NCBI RefSeq assembly: GCF_017874255.1 | Contig: NZ_JAGGLD010000001.1 | Location: forward strand, 1,302,001-1,366,000 | Direction of reading: 5' to 3' | Source: Paenibacillus shirakamiensis | Lineage (GTDB): Bacteria; Bacillota; Bacilli; Paenibacillales; Paenibacillaceae | Length of the DNA: 64,000 bases | In this document: in pieces, positions 63,096 to 64,000 of the stretch | How positions within the stretch are numbered: position 1 is the stretch's first letter | Layout of the letters: each line of letters starts with the position of its first letter | Made by a program: the position numbers and the translations under genes | The notes under the pieces: model-generated | Databases searched by the model: none | What the model was told of the DNA's origin: nothing | What the model saw: only the letters and a program-made list of their open reading frames with translations

Positions 63096-63226
63096 CAAAA
63101 AAATAGCGAACCCGCGGAATGTTCCATTCCACAGCTCACCCATGTTTTTGTACAACTGGCTGACATATCTTCTCAGACAAGTCCCTTTAGCTTTGCGTCA
63201 CTATTTTTCAATAGCTTTGCCATTTT
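63096..63226 (-). promoter_or_regulatory. Cyclic-di-GMP-I (GEMM-I) riboswitch with hairpin expression platform
   Basis: On the minus strand the aptamer (about 63226-63143) reads GGCAAAGC, a CTATT-GAAA-AATAG stem with GNRA tetraloop, then TGACGCAAAGCTAAAGGG, a variable arm, and ATGTCAGCCAGTTGTAC. These are the conserved blocks of GEMM-I: GCAAA, tetraloop arm, GACGCAAAGC with the ligand-binding bases, and the receptor/closing strand AGCCAGTTG. Downstream, GTGGAATG-GAA-CATTCCGC (about 63133-63114) and a run of seven T form a probable terminator. The riboswitch starts about 255 nt upstream of the chemoreceptor gene. Confidence 0.92.
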
Positions 63227-63492
63227 TTTAATTATCCCTATAATCTGCGTAAGTGTACATACATTAGTACTCATCGGATTATTTTAGCATTAAATGAAGA
63301 GTTTTAATGAAAAAATTCCAACTAATTGCCATTTTCATTTCTTTTCTTCCATATAATGCGTTTTAAACATCCAGTTATCGTTTGATTTTACTAGATTTGT
63401 TCTAATTTAATTTTAGCGAGAGTTGCAAAAATCGTATGACCTGAAACCTAATTTGAAAATAATAGAAGATTGATTAGTTTCTGCGAAATAAA
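63227..63492. promoter_or_regulatory. Promoter region of the riboswitch-MCP transcript
   Basis: This AT-rich 266-bp stretch lies between the aptamer and the TauD-like terminator. It must contain the MCP promoter on the minus strand; TATAGG/GATAAT-like boxes occur at 63233-63246, but no convincing -35 was identified. No gene was seen. Confidence 0.4.
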
Positions 63493-63541
63493 TAAAAAGA
63501 CTCCATGTAAGGTATGTAGATGTTCTCTACCCATGGAGTCT
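63493..63541 (-). terminator. Intrinsic terminator of the TauD-like gene
   Basis: AGACTCCATG and CATGGAGTCT form a 10-bp stem around a 24-nt loop; on the minus strand it is followed by TTTTTATTTATTT. Confidence 0.82.
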
Positions 63542-63550
63542 AACCATTTT

Positions 63551-64000
63551 TTATGCAGTTTGACTGTCCGTACTTCCAGCTACCTTTGCTGGGGTACGCG
63601 TAACACTTGTTCTCCCATCGATACTGATGGGAACATCTCCGTCAATTGTTACGCGCCGAACCACACGGTGCTGATCTGCGTAATCATTTACAGCGTAATG
63701 CTGAGTGGCTCGGTTATCCCAGATTACTACATCACCCGCAGACCAGCGCCAACGTACTGTATTCTCTAGTTTAGTGATATGAGACTGCAGTAAGGAGATC
63801 AATTGCGCGGAATCGTTAGAAGAGAATCCCACAATTTTTTTAGCAAAATGGCCTAGCACCAAGGTACGCTCCCCAGTCTCTGGATGTACCCGCACCACAG
63901 GATGCTCCGTCTCAAAAACGGTTGAAGCGAACACCTCTTTATGGCGCTTGAGAGCTTCTTCCTCAATCTTCTCGCGGTGAGCGGCATAGTCGTATGCATT
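63551..64000 (-). CDS. TauD/TfdA-family Fe(II)/2-oxoglutarate dioxygenase, partial
   Basis: The C-terminal 149 residues of a dioxygenase that runs off the right edge. [21 protein letters not shown] holds the second iron-ligand His, and HRVVRRVTI gives the Arg that binds the 2-oxoglutarate carboxylate; [20 protein letters not shown] is the usual preceding segment. Members release sulfite from taurine or alkyl sulfates, or hydroxylate other small acids. The first iron-ligand pair (HxD) lies outside the window. The neighbouring genes beyond the edge would decide between taurine use and another substrate. Confidence 0.88.
   Translation of the reverse strand, partial: NAYDYAAHREKIEEEALKRHKEVFASTVFETEHPVVRVHPETGERTLVLGHFAKKIVGFSSNDSAQLISLLQSHITKLENTVRWRWSAGDVVIWDNRATQHYAVNDYADQHRVVRRVTIDGDVPISIDGRTSVTRTPAKVAGSTDSQTA

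Noticed and set aside
63060-63287. A 75-codon plus-strand frame near the right end
   Set aside because: It lies exactly over the cyclic-di-GMP riboswitch and terminator on the other strand, which explain the sequence conservation better.
63233-63290. A sigma-D (motility) promoter for the MCP gene
   Set aside because: A TCCGATGA sequence resembles the sigma-D -10 box, but no TAAA lies at the required distance.

Overview
The window looks like chromosomal DNA of a low-to-moderate-GC, spore-forming Gram-positive of the Paenibacillus type. This is an inference from strong AGGAGG-like ribosome binding sites with many TTG/GTG starts, several ABC sugar importers with GH-family glycosidases, a YesM/YesN two-component pair, a CotSA-like spore glycosyltransferase and many MarR/TetR-controlled efflux pumps. 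No rRNA, tRNA, CRISPR array or intact insertion sequence was seen.

Left edge (1-2.7 kb): a discrete malonyl-CoA acyltransferase (cut by the window edge) and an Sfp-type phosphopantetheinyl transferase on the minus strand look like the first genes of a trans-AT polyketide/NRPS operon lying to the left. A LoaP/NusG-type antiterminator is encoded divergently. An intrinsic terminator lies in the leader just before the PPTase, the arrangement expected for an operon that needs processive antitermination.

2.7-9.5 kb: MATE exporter, VOC protein, small membrane protein, phospholipid desaturase, a secreted GH18-CBM6 enzyme and a divergent secreted protein with an I9-like propeptide domain. 9.5-17.5 kb: a chitin-sugar operon (LacI regulator, BadF-type sugar kinase, GH4 glycosidase, second GH18, binding protein, two permeases, no ATPase). 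A 15-bp element AAAGTTTAAACCTTT occurs twice exactly and once degenerately, on near-helical phasing, upstream of this operon, and once more between the GH18-CBM6 gene and its divergent neighbour, suggesting one regulon. 17.7-28 kb: GH16 glucanase plus lipoprotein, YesMN two-component pair, intracellular GH89 alpha-N-acetylglucosaminidase with its own ABC importer.

28-33 kb: ArsR regulator plus PLD-family protein with a palindromic operator, a CAP-domain lipoprotein, then a stretch of decayed genes (31.0-32.3 kb) including an MFS gene with an internal deletion. 33.6-57.4 kb: a run of regulators and exporters: adenine-riboswitch-controlled pbuE, a DHA2 pump with a UvrA-like ABC protein lacking the UvrB-binding domain, TetR/MFS, MarR/MFS with a 50-bp operator-like palindrome, and MocR/EamA. 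Mixed with these are metabolic genes (3-hydroxyacyl-CoA dehydrogenase, proline dehydrogenase, two deoxynucleoside kinases) and a CotSA-like glycosyltransferase.

57.4-64 kb: a stand-alone A-T-reductase NRPS with only part of a condensation domain, a methyl-accepting chemotaxis protein whose leader carries a cyclic-di-GMP-I (GEMM-I) riboswitch, and the C-terminal part of a TauD/TfdA-type dioxygenase cut by the right edge. The two riboswitches, the LoaP/terminator pair, the shared phased operator and the UvrA-like resistance protein are the most informative observations.
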